The notes: generated from the sequence alone by a model not told the origin. Positions 1 to 8,310 are shown, counted from the stretch's first letter. The stretch is 12,721 bases of DNA from Pelagophyceae sp. CCMP2097 (GCA_026770575.1 MU657403.1:23550-36270), one strand, 5' to 3'. Made by a program: numbers and translations.

Positions 1-125
1 GGGGGGCAGTCTCGGAGCGGGCAGTCTCAGTCTCGGAGCGGTGCCGAGGCTATGCCCTCGACGGTCGGCCGTGTGCACCCCTCCAATTGGCCAAGTGCCC
101 CTCGCGTAAACGCATTTACCGTTAA
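1..125. other. GC-rich left flank, probably host DNA
   Basis: This stretch is GC-rich, unlike the AT-rich DNA that starts after about position 205. It contains a 14-bp exact direct repeat (cagtctcggagcgg) at 7-20 and 28-41. No convincing reading frame is visible. The composition change is the main reason to call it host sequence next to an inserted element. The exact junction cannot be fixed from one copy. Confidence 0.5.
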
Positions 126-130
126 AAACG

Positions 131-200
131 CTCTGTCTCAAATAGAAACGCCAGCTTTATTTTGGCCAAAATAGCCTCGGCGTTTCTATTTGAGACAGAG
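131..200. repeat. 70-bp near-perfect palindrome (foldback/hairpin) at the left boundary
   Basis: Positions 131-152 are the exact reverse complement of 179-200 (22 bp). The centre, 158-173, is itself a perfect 16-bp palindrome built around ttggccaa. Only the five pairs 153-157/174-178 mismatch, two of them G-T wobbles, so 30 of 35 pairs match about one centre at 165/166. It sits where GC-rich flank changes to AT-rich interior. It could be a terminal hairpin of the element, a replication or resolution structure, or an independent foldback MITE. The sequence alone does not decide. Confidence 0.85.
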
Positions 201-217
201 AGTTTCTTCGTTCTGGG

Positions 218-315
218 CCGAAAAAAATACTTAACTCTTGATTTTGTCCACATTTATTTCTTTAACGCCCATAATTTCGTGTAATTAGCCGAATAAAAAT
301 ACTTAACTTTCGGCT
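218..315. repeat. Direct repeat plus stem-loop beside the last minus-strand ORF
   Basis: The pattern ccgaa..aaaatacttaact occurs at 218-236 and again at 289-308, differing by one insertion and one substitution. The second copy lies inside a stem-loop with 7-bp perfect arms, AGCCGAA at 287-293 and TTCGGCT at 309-315, and a 15-nt loop. The stem touches the stop codon (315-317) of the small leftward ORF. It therefore lies exactly where an mRNA 3'-end hairpin of that gene would be. Function is inferred from position only. Confidence 0.5.
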
Positions 316-458
316 TAAACGGTGTGTTCCACCTTCTCCTTTTTTATTGGAATGTCCACGTGTGTATTAATCGCTTCAATTAATTCATTTCTAATTTTTT
401 CAGTACCCAAAACTTTGATAAGATAATTTTTGATAATTTTTATTATAAACTTCAACAT
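315..458 (-). CDS. Small amphipathic hypothetical protein, about 47 aa
   Basis: I do not recognise a family with certainty. The frame is open from 506, but the ATG at 458-456 is the likelier start, because the residues before it are low-complexity Ile/Tyr/Phe coded by very AT-rich DNA. The protein begins with an amphipathic or hydrophobic Ile/Lys segment (about residues 1-17), then a polar helix with LGTEKIRNELIEAI, and ends with DIPIKKEKVEHTV. Small membrane-associated proteins of this shape are common in tailless dsDNA viruses, but that is only a resemblance. It is the leftmost leftward ORF and ends at a stem-loop. Unlike its neighbours it has no frame break. Confidence 0.35.
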   Translation of the reverse strand: MLKFIIKIIKNYLIKVLGTEKIRNELIEAINTHVDIPIKKEKVEHTV

Positions 459-598
459 ATTATTAATATAATAAAAAAAAACAATTTTAATCAGGTACAA
501 TATCAAAGACGCCCACAGAGATACGCATATCTCTTGGCATAAATCATATATTTTTAATCCACATTAAAGTAATTCAATTTTTTAATAAACGATAAAAA

Positions 599-895
599 CT
601 ATTGGTTTTGACGATGGTCCAATAAAAAATTTAAAGCAGCTATTCGGGCGTTGTAAAACGAATTTGTCATTGGCTTGACAAAAACAAACCTTTGACGTGG
701 CATATTTGCCATTGTGTCAATTTCAAGCCATTTAATGTTTTTATTAAACTGTACGACATTAAATTTTAGTTTGTTGGAATTTCTATAACTACAAACTCAG
801 TTGTACACTTGTGTGTTATAGATTTCTTTATAGATAGTAGTGATTTATTATCATCCCCACCAGACAATAAAAAATTAATTGTATTGAATTGTCAT
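599..895 (-). pseudogene. Broken small gene, unknown function
   Basis: An ATG at 895-893 and a TAG at 601-599 lie in the same frame 297 nt apart, but the coding-like signal between them moves through another frame and back. A middle piece contains SIKKSITHKCTTEFVVIEI. The last piece reads on from KFNVVQFNKNIKWLEIDTMA to FLLDHRQNQ before the stop. The residue composition is protein-like, unlike the surrounding AT-rich noise. The start overlaps the end of the collagen-like gene (stop at 875), the tight packing seen elsewhere here. No motif identifies a function. Confidence 0.35.
671..730. repeat. Nested inverted repeats, possible cruciform or RNA stem
   Basis: Three nested arms share one axis: TGGCTTGA 671-678 with TCAAGCCA 723-730, TTGAC 692-696 with GTCAA 716-720, and TGGCA 698-702 with TGCCA 707-711, leaving a 4-nt loop. 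The structure lies inside the small broken gene, so it may be chance within coding sequence. It is recorded because three arms about one centre are uncommon in a 60-bp stretch. Confidence 0.4.
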
Positions 896-2083
896 TTTAA
901 AAAAAAGAACCTGTTTCAGACAACCATTCAATCCCGTCAGATGCTTTTTTAAAATAGCCTTTACATATTTTGGTACAATTGAGTTTACCAATAATGTTAA
1001 GTTACTTGTGTTAAAAGTAATTATCGGTTGTGCGGCAGTGTTGTATCTAGTACCTATAAAGTTGTTGCCGCTTATCATAGAGGGCGGCGTATATGAAATT
1101 TTAACAGTTTCACGATAATCCGGTGCGGGAAATGAACTATCCATTGAAAAACCAGGACCATAAATTGTTTTTAATTTTACATAAGTTCTATAATCTTCCC
1201 AATAAGAAATGCTTTTTTCATCATTATCATATAACAATCTGGCATAAATATGTACGGCAATATGTAGCGTTCCGTTGATTTGAACTGTGTCAAATCCTTG
1301 ACTTGGATTGAAAAAGAATTTATCGTTAATTATTCGTTTAATTTGTTCTATATTTTTTATACTGTTTAATAAATTTTGACTTTCTATTTTCGAAAAACAA
1401 TCCGCCGCAATTCCCTGCTCGCCTCGAGGTCCTACAATTGACTCGCCATCAGAATCGTCTATTCCGGCTGGTCCGATTGGTCCGACAATACTCTCTCCAT
1501 CAGAACCGTCTCTTCCGACTGGTCCGATTGGTCCGACAATACTCTCTCCATCAGAACCGTCTATTCCGGCTGGTCCGATTGGTCCAACAATACTCTCTCC
1601 ATCAGAACCGTCTATTCCGGCTGGTCCGATTGGTCCAACATTACTCTCTCCATCAAAACCGTCTATTCCGGCTGGTCCGATTGGCCCCCTTGCCCCAGTT
1701 TCACCGACCATGTTCGTCCCTGAACCATCAGATGACCCCTTTTCGTCAACAAATGAACCTGTTTCTTCCATGTATTTCTGAAAAATATTCGAAATGATTT
1801 TTATTTCTTCCATCGTTAGTTCATTTTCAAAAATCTTTAACTTTGAAAACTGAAAATCTGATGCCGCAGCAGAGCCCCAAATTTGTCCATTTATTGCTAT
1901 ATTCCCTTTTGTTGATAATCTAAATATATTTGGGTTCGTACCACTTGGTATATTGTTTATGAGGATGTCGTTCGGGTTTTCTATATTGGGGTTGTTTGTA
2001 GCCGCAATATTTGAGAAAATCGAGAGTATCTCCAACAATTTCATTTTGTTCTGCCCGCCAGCCATTAAAAAGAACCCGTCCAC
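875..2083 (-). CDS. Fibre-like protein: LamG-type region, collagen repeats, C-terminal head
   Basis: The frame is open for 402 codons, but the first codon is GTG just after an in-frame TAA, so the true N-terminus is missing or lies upstream in the broken fibre gene. Residues about 1-105 contain SDFQFSKLKIFENELTMEEI, which resembles the last strand of a LamG/ConA-like domain. Residues about 130-225 are collagen-like: five 17-residue units, each of five Gly-X-Y triplets (GPI GPA GID GSD GES) plus an IV interruption. About 175 residues follow that look like a folded head (SYWEDYRTYVKLKTIYGPGF). Collagen stems with globular ends are typical of virion fibres and trimeric adhesins. The repeats are intact although neighbouring genes are broken. 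An attachment role is inferred. Confidence 0.7.
   Translation of the reverse strand: MDGFFLMAGGQNKMKLLEILSIFSNIAATNNPNIENPNDILINNIPSGTNPNIFRLSTKGNIAINGQIWGSAAASDFQFSKLKIFENELTMEEIKIISNIFQKYMEETGSFVDEKGSSDGSGTNMVGETGARGPIGPAGIDGFDGESNVGPIGPAGIDGSDGESIVGPIGPAGIDGSDGESIVGPIGPVGRDGSDGESIVGPIGPAGIDDSDGESIVGPRGEQGIAADCFSKIESQNLLNSIKNIEQIKRIINDKFFFNPSQGFDTVQINGTLHIAVHIYARLLYDNDEKSISYWEDYRTYVKLKTIYGPGFSMDSSFPAPDYRETVKISYTPPSMISGNNFIGTRYNTAAQPIITFNTSNLTLLVNSIVPKYVKAILKKHLTGLNGCLKQVLFFKMTIQYN
1439..1692. repeat. 51-bp tandem repeat encoding the collagen-like units
   Basis: Five near-identical 51-bp units start at about 1439, 1490, 1541, 1592 and 1643. The unit length is exactly 17 codons, so copy-number change keeps the frame. 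Differences between units are mostly single bases; one changes GPA GID to GPV GRD and another changes a Gly to Asp. The last unit diverges as the array ends. This explains the Leu/Arg-rich open frame on the opposite strand. Confidence 0.9.
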
Positions 2084-2205
2084 TTACACCGGTGGCGTCC
2101 TAAAACGAAATTGGGACTTCTTAGGTAAGTTGTAAAAATACGTTGTTGTGTTGATGGTTCGATATAAGTATATCTTGATATTCCAAAAACTGTAAACCTT
2201 AATGG

Positions 2206-4156
2206 TTAGATTCCGAATTTCATTTCTGACAATTTATAACCTTCTATCACATCTAAATGCCATGCAAATTTCGCTGGGTGTGTTGTTTCAAAAACACTCC
2301 CAGTTATATCCGCATCGAAATTAATCATTATGTCAGCAAGCCGATTCGAACCATCCACGTATAAAACCGGGCTGTAATAATGTAATGACGGTTTAAATCG
2401 CACAATTATTTGGAACGGTGTCTCGCTTCGTATCTCGGTCTGTAAATCATATAGACTCGATTGATAAGATTTATGTAACGATTCGAAAATTTTTAATTTA
2501 ATCTCGCTCTGTGTTAATTTGCTTTGTAACATCTTTTCCCCAGTTGGTAGATATAAAAACATATACCAGTTACCTTGATTCTTAAAATTTCTAAGTGCTT
2601 TAAATGTTCTTGATTTAAATCCTGATGTTACAACCCCACCCAATAGGCTGGTCTCTATAACGTTCCTTTCTGAATTATAATAAAATCTTTGTTTAAAATG
2701 AGTGGGTATATCAGATAAACCTCGGCTTGGAGAATATGTTTCTGTATCCGTGAATAGTATAAATTCGTATTTAGAATTTATTATATTCTCCTCGATTGTT
2801 TTAGTTTTATCGTACATAAATACATCCGCCGTGACTGTACTAAAACCTAAACAAACAAATCTGATACTTCTATCTTGACGAGCCTAGAAACTGTAATTGT
2901 TCGGAAGAGGTTTCACACTCCACATCATATTGCTGAAATGCGGTGTTATCTCTCTGTGAATACTTGTACTATCTTGCCCATGTTTTGTTTCTGAAAAATC
3001 ATAATCGCTATCGAATGTATAAAGAGAATCAGTGTCATTTCCGAAACGCAATTTTTCCTGTGTAATTTCAAACGAAGTAAAGGTAAAATCTGGTGATTCT
3101 ATTAAGGTTTCTGTTAATTTAGCAAAATAATATTCTCCGCAAGTATGGCTCTAATATCTCTACGTTAATCGATGTCGCAATGATACCCTCAGCAATTACA
3201 GCACGATTTTTCTCCGAATTAATGAAGTTAACAATTTAATTTTCTGATTGTACCATATCCGATTTTAATGCGCGTAAAGGTAGTTGAATGTTTTTTATAT
3301 CATCTTTATCAAGAATTATTTTATTTTAAAAACATTTAAATCGTCATTTATTCGAGTTGTTTGAACGTTTGTATTCGTTTGATTTGAATTGATTGATAAT
3401 TTGACAAGATTTTTTTTTTTAAAAATTTGTGTTAGTTACATCTAAATTATTGGCATGTTCCAGACCCAGTTGAGTCACCTAAATAACTGTACCGTTAATT
3501 GTTTCGATGATTTCATTTATTTCACTGCGATATTTCTGGGTTTAAGAAAATTTCTGAAAGTGTCGATAATGAGCTATCAGAAAAAACAAACTCGTCACTA
3601 AAATTAACTGTATGAGTATTATATCCAAAATGGTTATTGAATCTAAGACCACTATTGACTTTCTGAATCCCAATCATTCCATTTACTGTCATTCAATTTG
3701 TTTCCGGAAAATAATCTTGATGAGGGTCGATTCGCCATTGCACCAATCTAATCTCTTATCTTCTGTACCGATGAGGCAGACTGAAATTTATCATCCACAA
3801 TTTCTTTTGAGTTATAAATAAGGTCGATTTCGTCTTTGCTGATAGATACATCGTTTAATGAAATTATATTTTCAGTTATATTTTCAGTTAACTCAATACC
3901 TCTCCCCGAATTTGAGTTAATTCTCTCGATGTTTAGAATTTTCTCGTCTACCTTAGTAATAATACCTCTTTTAAGTTTTTGAATATCTTCATTTATTGCA
4001 TCGTCATATACTTATGTCGGGGTAATGATATTTTTATTTATCTCAATATTCTTTCCTCCAATGTAAGAAATTGTCGAACTGATTACATTGCCAATAATTT
4101 CTATATTATTCCCAGCTGTTCAAAAAGGATGTCACTTTATTTTCATTATCAATCAT
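2206..4156 (-). pseudogene. Long coiled-coil fibre/structural protein, broken by several frame changes and stops
   Basis: Coding signal runs leftward through this interval in shifting frames. A start at 4156-4154 overlaps the MCP stop. An early segment contains IEIIGNVISSTISYIGGKNI, then polar, coiled-coil-like stretches such as INEDIQKLKRGIITKVDEKI. Later pieces include VNSGLRFNNHFGYN and YTFDSDYDFSETKHGQDS. The last 203 codons (2206-2817) are open and include QNSERN-type polar and aromatic segments ending LSEMKFGI. In-frame stops are visible, for example TAG at 2886-2884, and the frame changes at an A/T run near 3410-3420. After the final stop the same frame stays open about 40 codons toward the LamG/collagen gene, so the two may once have been one fibre protein. 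No enzyme motif is seen. A virion-fibre role is inferred from position and composition. Confidence 0.5.
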
Positions 4157-4173
4157 TATCAAAAAGGATGTCA
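4120..4173. repeat. 15-bp direct repeat at the MCP/fibre gene junction
   Basis: TCAAAAAGGATGTCA occurs at 4120-4134 and 4159-4173, 39 bp apart, with attatcaa copies between and after. It spans the MCP stop and the start of the fibre gene. The fibre frame changes close to the left copy, so a small local duplication may have caused that break. Confidence 0.6.
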
Positions 4174-5288
4174 TTATCAAGCACACATACCGGTTTAAAT
4201 TCAGAAATTACACACAATTTCTGTGATGCTTGTGCTCCCGGACCATATTCAAGAGCCGAATTCGTCGTAGAGGCATATGTATTCTTGCCGGAACAAACAT
4301 CTTGCTCCCTTTCCTTGTTCATACATAAATTCAAGTCTCCCACAAAAGACCTCACATAATCCCCACCATAGAAGTCAAGCCCGAAATAATTTTTTGATAA
4401 TGAAATAGGTGTATAGAACGTATCACCCAATTTTCCTGTCGCAATCAAAAACATACGCATCTATTCCGCAGCGTCGTCACAACGAACCAAACGAGGTGCT
4501 TCCACAAGTCTCCAGTTTATTGACAGACCGTAGCTTTTAAGATAATTCCTAATAAAGCAGTTATTTATATCATGGTGCATGGGTTCTGTGAATTTTGTAG
4601 CATCATCATTATATTTTGGTGTTTGAACAAGAGAGATATTCATCAAACTTCGTATCGATAGACCAAGATTTATAGAATGGTTGCCAGGATTTGCAGGAAT
4701 AGTGTATCCAGTGGAAATGTATGATTTTGTTTCAACCAAAAATTTAACGCCTTGCATTTCGAGAATTTGTGAATTTGTTGCCTGGCATGCTTTGAAAAAG
4801 GGTCACAGAAAACATCAGATTCCTCGCCATCGATGGTCAAACCACTCTGTCCAATTTCAGGATTCGGCACGTCCCCACTATAGCTATCGATGTAATCCTC
4901 AAAAAGAATTCCTGACATGGTACCTACCCCATTAAAGGAGGATACAGTTTGTCTGCGTTTTTCCATGAGAGAGCGTTTTATACCATACATTCTATACGAG
5001 GATAACGTAGTACCACTTTGACTCAGGTCAATCGATTCGAATGAACAAAAAAATGCCAGCAGCCGATGTACAGTACTTATGTCCACTCGTGTTCTTAACT
5101 TTCATTCGTAAGAATGAGGCACGAGGGTCAAGATAATGATTTGAAAATAATCCCCTAATATTGAACCGTAAAACGTGCCCGCACTCAAACGCACTGCCAA
5201 TATTCTGGGTTGTTTGTCTTATAATAAATAATTGTGCCATTGGAGAATCACTCATGTTTTTAGAAACGAATCTATCGGACATAGACAT
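4149..5288 (-). pseudogene. MCP: Major capsid protein, Polinton/PLV double-jelly-roll type, broken
   Basis: This is the shell protein of a Polinton-like virion, about 380 residues as it stands. ATG is at 5288-5286. The N-terminal segment carries YLDPRASFLRMKVKNTSG, a hallmark-like first-jelly-roll strand. The middle carries SFESIDLSQSGTTLSSYRMY and MEKRRQTVSSFNGVGTMSG. The C-terminal part contains QGVKFLVETKSY, IPANPGNHSINLGLSIRSL, YLKSYGLSINWRLVEAPRL and FYTPISLSKNYFGLDFYGGD. The frame changes twice, at an A-run at 5047-5053 and an A-run at 4795-4799, returning to the original frame. One in-frame TAG lies at 4463-4461. The family call rests on remembered patterns of hexon-like proteins of Polintons, PLVs and adintoviruses, and on the neighbouring ATPase and penton candidates. 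A structure prediction should show two jelly rolls. Confidence 0.7.
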
Positions 5289-5326
5289 TTAAATCTCGTT
5301 CATATTATAGGGAAACATATTTATTT

Positions 5327-5541
5327 TTACACAAAATCGAAGAGGTTTTTTTCTTCTATTTTCTTGAAGTCCTTTGGTCTTAATTTCTGAATACCTTCCT
5401 TCTTAACTTTTTTAACAACCCTTTCCGATTCTTTTAAATGATGGAGGTTTGATTCATTAAAAATCCTAATCCAGCAAAAGAAATTGTTCCCGAGAGAAAT
5501 TCTGGTTGTAGGAATCCGACCGCTGTGGAATATCCCATCAT
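5327..5541 (-). pseudogene. Small protein with hydrophobic N-terminus and basic tail, broken once
   Basis: A double ATG at 5541-5536 overlaps the stop of the upstream gene (TAATG). The first frame gives a Gly/Phe/Leu-rich, membrane-like stretch (GYSTAVGFLQPEFLSGTISF). After a frame change near 5457-5465, at an A/T run, the signal continues as a Lys/Glu-rich helix (VVKKVKKEGIQKLRPKDF) to a TAA at 5329-5327. It sits immediately upstream of the MCP. A small membrane or capsid-cement protein is a reasonable guess, but no family is recognised. Confidence 0.45.
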
Positions 5542-5933
5542 TAAATCTCCGCCGTTTTTAATGAACTTGTGACATCTTTGAATTTCATTGTATAACTATT
5601 TTTACTATTTTTACTATTTTTACTATTATAACTATTTTTGTCTGTTTGATTAAAGTTCAGAAATTCTTGCTTTTTAGCAGGATTTACTCGATAGGTGCGC
5701 TTGGCGAAATAATTGTTTCAAGGTTTGTATGATGATGTTTGTTTTTATTCGTCATAAAATAAAGAAATATAATTTTTAAATGTGCCACGTTTATTCTTTG
5801 ACATATCTTATTGTTTAGGGAAATGACAAGGTAACCCCGCATATTCAGGATTTCCGATGCTTCCTCAAAAACTGTTTTCAACCTGTGGTTCGCTTTCAAA
5901 AAAATTTGAAAGACCATTTAAGAAAGTATTCAT
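5541..5933 (-). pseudogene. Unknown protein with KNS repeats, four in-frame stops but no frame change
   Basis: From ATG 5933-5931 to TAA 5543-5541 is exactly 131 codons. The frame reads MNTFLNGLSNFFESEPQVE at the start and FAKRTYRVNPAKKQEFLNF in the second half. It then passes through a KNS KNS KNS tract and ends KDVTSSLKTAEI. It is interrupted by TGA (5867-5865), TAA (5810-5808), TAA (5747-5745) and TGA (5720-5718). Both ends mesh with neighbours: the start is just before the penton stop and the stop overlaps the next ATG. This makes the frame more credible than the open alternative at 5684-5917. Function is unknown; its position suggests a virion protein. Confidence 0.45.
5596..5622. repeat. 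9-bp tandem repeat (ctattttta x3)
   Basis: Three exact copies of ctattttta, flanked by partial copies, encode the Lys-Asn-Ser tract of the minus-strand gene. The unit is a multiple of three, so the frame is kept. Confidence 0.8.
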
Positions 5934-5935
5934 TG

Positions 5936-6696
5936 TTAATCACGTAATTCTGGTGGAAATTCTACTGTAAAAGTACATGTAAAAATAATCGGGGTGAAAT
6001 TTTGTCCGTTTTCTAAAAGTAGTCAGATTGAAATACTGGATAGCAACATGTTCGAAATTTTTACTCGATTCGGGGTCGATTAACAATCGAAATATATGTA
6101 TGGGATTTTCGCTTCAGAATGGGATTTTCGCTAATCGGGGCGCGATTCGTGTTGATACATCGCGGGTTCTTTCATACGAAATCACTTCCTTAACGCATAA
6201 ATGTAAATTGTGAAAATTTTGATTTAAATCAGTGCACGTATAACTTGAAATGGCAAATTGATAAGAGTACCTTGAACTTTTAGGTTCAAAAGGTCTAACA
6301 CCTTACTTTCCAGTCTATCAAAACTGTTTTTTTTTAGTACCACGCTCTTCAAAAGTATAAATAAGATTTTATTTATCGAAACTAATTGATGAACTGCCGC
6401 TTTCATCATTTTATAGAAACGCCTTATCCAATTCGACAACAAAATCCCAACTGGAATAAAACCCTTAATTTATATTAACAAAAGTTGTGAATAAGCGGTT
6501 GTTTGTAAAAAAATTGTGTAATCGAGTCTTACATTCTTATTGATGTAAAATATGGAATTCATACATGAAAACTCCTTTAAATCGATAGATGGGTTATAAC
6601 CTTCTGGAATATCAATATTAGAATTTAGTTTGAAGCGTGTTGTATTACTTGAAAAAAGCCATCCGCCGAATTTAAATATATATCAATCGTATTCAT
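5936..6696 (-). pseudogene. Candidate penton / minor capsid protein, broken
   Basis: ATG 6696-6694 starts MNTIDIYLNSADGFF. After a frame change at the A-run 6652-6657 the signal goes on as TTRFKLNSNIDIPEGYNPSI and FSCMNSIFYINKN. This resembles the start of Polinton/PLV penton proteins, where an Asn/Phe-rich lead is followed by short beta strands. Further pieces are LSNWIRRFYKMMKAAVHQL, SYTCTDLNQNFHNLHLCVKE, SYERTRDVSTRIAPRLAKIP and FEHVAIQYFNLTTF. The C-terminus NFTPIIFTCTFTVEFPPEL is strand-like and ends at TAA 5938-5936. In-frame stops and at least two further frame changes occur; one TGA lies beside a short duplication at 6100-6132. It lies in the capsid module near the MCP, where pentons are usually found. 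The call is by pattern and context, not by a diagnostic motif. Confidence 0.45.
6100..6132. repeat. 14-bp direct repeat inside the penton candidate
   Basis: ATGGGATTTTCGCT occurs at 6100-6113 and 6119-6132, a 19-bp step that is not a multiple of three. It looks like a small tandem duplication. The in-frame TGA of the penton candidate lies inside it. Confidence 0.7.
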
Positions 6697-6747
6697 ATAC
6701 CTATATTGTTTTTCATCTTTTAAATCTTTTTTAAATTTATAAATTTC
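6697..6747. promoter_or_regulatory. Divergent promoter region between penton candidate and lipase
   Basis: The 51 bp between the two opposite-facing ATGs are very AT-rich, with tatattg, runs of T and ttataaattt. Because the lipase is the only rightward viral gene, this short gap must serve both directions. No specific promoter motif can be named. Confidence 0.4.
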
Positions 6748-7353
6748 ATGGAATATCTACGTAAAACAACCGCAGATGTATCAAAAAGCGCCTACTCTAA
6801 TCAAACACCAGACAACCTTAATAAAGTTAAAGAATTGGGCGACCGACGTAGCGCAAAGTGTATTTTAAGAAGAAAAAAAATATATATACGTTGGGTTCAA
6901 GAGAACGGATGTCACTCGTTTTGGTGATTTAAAAGCAGATTTGCCATTTTGTTAGGAAAAGAATTTTTGATTGCACATTTCATTGAAAGTCAGAAAAAAT
7001 TGAACAATATTTACGAATTGTATCCTGATAAAAATATATACCGAACCGGTCACTCGCTTGGTAGTCGCGTGAGTCAGGTGTTGGGTAGAAACAAAGAAAA
7101 TTATGATATTTTAAAGGGTGTGTTTAACTATTCAACCGGAAACAACCCAATCAAACAAGTTGAAGAAAGAATTGAAAATGCTTTGAATATTTTTGAAAGT
7201 AATAATGACAAGCCGCCTCAATACAAATTTTCTGTAATAACTGACCCGATTGCATCACCTTCAATTCTATTGACAAATATTGATAATGAAAAATCTTTTT
7301 TAATTGATAGAAAAGAAAGGGGAAATTCGCATAGCATCGATAATTTTATTTAA
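6748..7353 (+). pseudogene. Lipase, class-3 (alpha/beta hydrolase) type, with complete Ser-Asp-His triad but broken N-terminal half
   Basis: The protein would hydrolyse acylglycerols or phospholipids. ATG at 6748 gives MEYLRKTTADVSKSAYSNQ and later DRRSAKCILRRKKIYI. A frame change follows near 6873-6890 beside an A-run, then YVGFKRTDVTRFGDLKADLP, which matches the 'xFRGTxxxxDxxxD' region of class-3 lipases. A second frame change occurs at the T-run 6947-6950. The rest is open: the nucleophile elbow TGHSLG (Ser codon 7054-7056), Asp in VITDPI (7243-7245) and His in NSHSIDNFI (7330-7332). Lipase-like genes occur in several PLVs and giant viruses, where a role in membrane entry or egress is suspected. 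It is the only viral gene on the plus strand. Confidence 0.75.
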
Positions 7354-7406
7354 AATGATTCAATCAAAACTCCTTTCCTCTTTAACGTTAATCCTTTGAC
7401 TTGAAT

Positions 7407-7763
7407 TTATCTCAGCATTGCGTCTTTTTGTGCAATAATTTCATTTAAAGTATCGATTTATGCTCTCTTAAATCTTGAATTTGGTATATCTGAAATTCCT
7501 TATTCTACTGAAAGTTCTTTAAGTTTAGTGACGGTTACTTTTTCTGCTGATAAATAATATTTCAAAATTTGGTACATTATCAGAATCAACTGAATTTTCA
7601 GAGACTGCATTTTTTTGTTCGTCCTGCATATCTTCAAGACCAACATCGTCAGCGAAAAGGTCTTAGTTATTCCAATTATTAGTGTGTAAAATAGTGCATA
7701 GTTATCATGTCCATATTTCCGTGTTTCTTGTCGGAAGAAATTGTTTGAAAAATGCCAACTCAT
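7407..7763 (-). pseudogene. Small protein with acidic middle and SAP-like C-terminus, broken
   Basis: ATG 7763-7761 and TAA 7409-7407 share a frame 119 codons apart. The first part reads MSWHFSNNFFRQETRKYGHD. A second frame then gives an acidic stretch (DDVGLEDMQDEQKNAVSE). The original frame resumes as VTVTKLKELS, GISDIPNSRFKRA and IDTLNEIIA, separated by two in-frame TAA codons. The hydrophobic spacing L..L....GI.......K....L...I resembles a SAP DNA-binding helix-extension-helix, but the stops and short length make this tentative. It lies just downstream of the ATPase. Confidence 0.35.
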
Positions 7764-7814
7764 GTTTTCTTAATTGATTTATTGTCAAGTGTCATATAAG
7801 TGAAACTTTATATT

Positions 7815-8299
7815 TTATTTATCATCTAAACTATCCGAATTAGATTTCATCATATCACAAAAAATACAGGCGGTTTATCCAATCTTATTCCCAGAAAGTC
7901 ACCTTTCTTTTTATATATCAAAGGTTGTAAATCCATGTACTCTTTGAATGAAATATCAGGGACATATTCCTCGTGAAATAATTTAAATCGTTTCACGTTA
8001 TTGCAACTGAAATTTATGACACAACTTACTGATTGTCCAGCAGAAAGGTCCTGTAAGCATAAATATTTTTTTAAATCTCCAATGTCTATTCTTAAAAATC
8101 AAGTTGTTTAATTTAGAAACCATTTTCTTTTTCATTTTTAAGGATGATGCCGCGTCATCGATATATACAACTATATGTCCCTTAATTCCAGAGAGTCTAT
8201 TTCGCATGATTCCAATACATAGTCGAGAAATTCTCTGTTATATTCATGAAAAGTCTGCTCAGATGGAAGTGAAGAAAATGGGTTATCGATTATTGATGA
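7815..8299 (-). pseudogene. A32/FtsK-type genome-packaging ATPase, C-terminal part only
   Basis: Packaging ATPases of Polintons, PLVs and virophages pump DNA into the capsid. The piece starts around 8299 with SSIIDNPFSSLPSEQTFHEY and then FLDYVLESCEIDSL. After a frame change it shows the Walker B segment HIVVYIDDAASSL (DD codons 8159-8154), followed by LIFKNRHWRF with the Arg-His (8087-8082) typical of the family. A further frame change leads to SVSCVINFSCNNVKRFKLFH and DISFKEYMDLQPLIYKKKGD, then IRLDKPPVFF near an A-run at 7859-7864. The last frame ends with an acidic tail at TAA 7817-7815. No Walker A (GxxxxGKT) is visible upstream, so the N-terminal half appears deleted at about 8300. Confidence 0.6.
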
Positions 8300-8310
8300 T
8301 TAAGTAGATT

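Noticed and set aside
1439..1692. Regular repeats as a CRISPR array
   Set aside because: Units abut with no unique spacers and encode collagen triplets; the context is eukaryotic.
1438..1797. Plus-strand open frame rich in QNRLFRLVRLV repeats
   Set aside because: It is the opposite-strand shadow of the 51-bp collagen-coding repeats; the minus frame gives regular Gly-X-Y triplets.
3612..4359. Plus-strand open frames at 3612-3821 and 3979-4359
   Set aside because: They lie opposite coding-like minus-strand segments of the fibre gene and MCP and have no motif of their own.
5684..5917. 77-codon minus open frame as a gene
   Set aside because: It overlaps the 5541-5933 frame, which has better residue composition and start/stop positions that mesh with both neighbours despite its stops.
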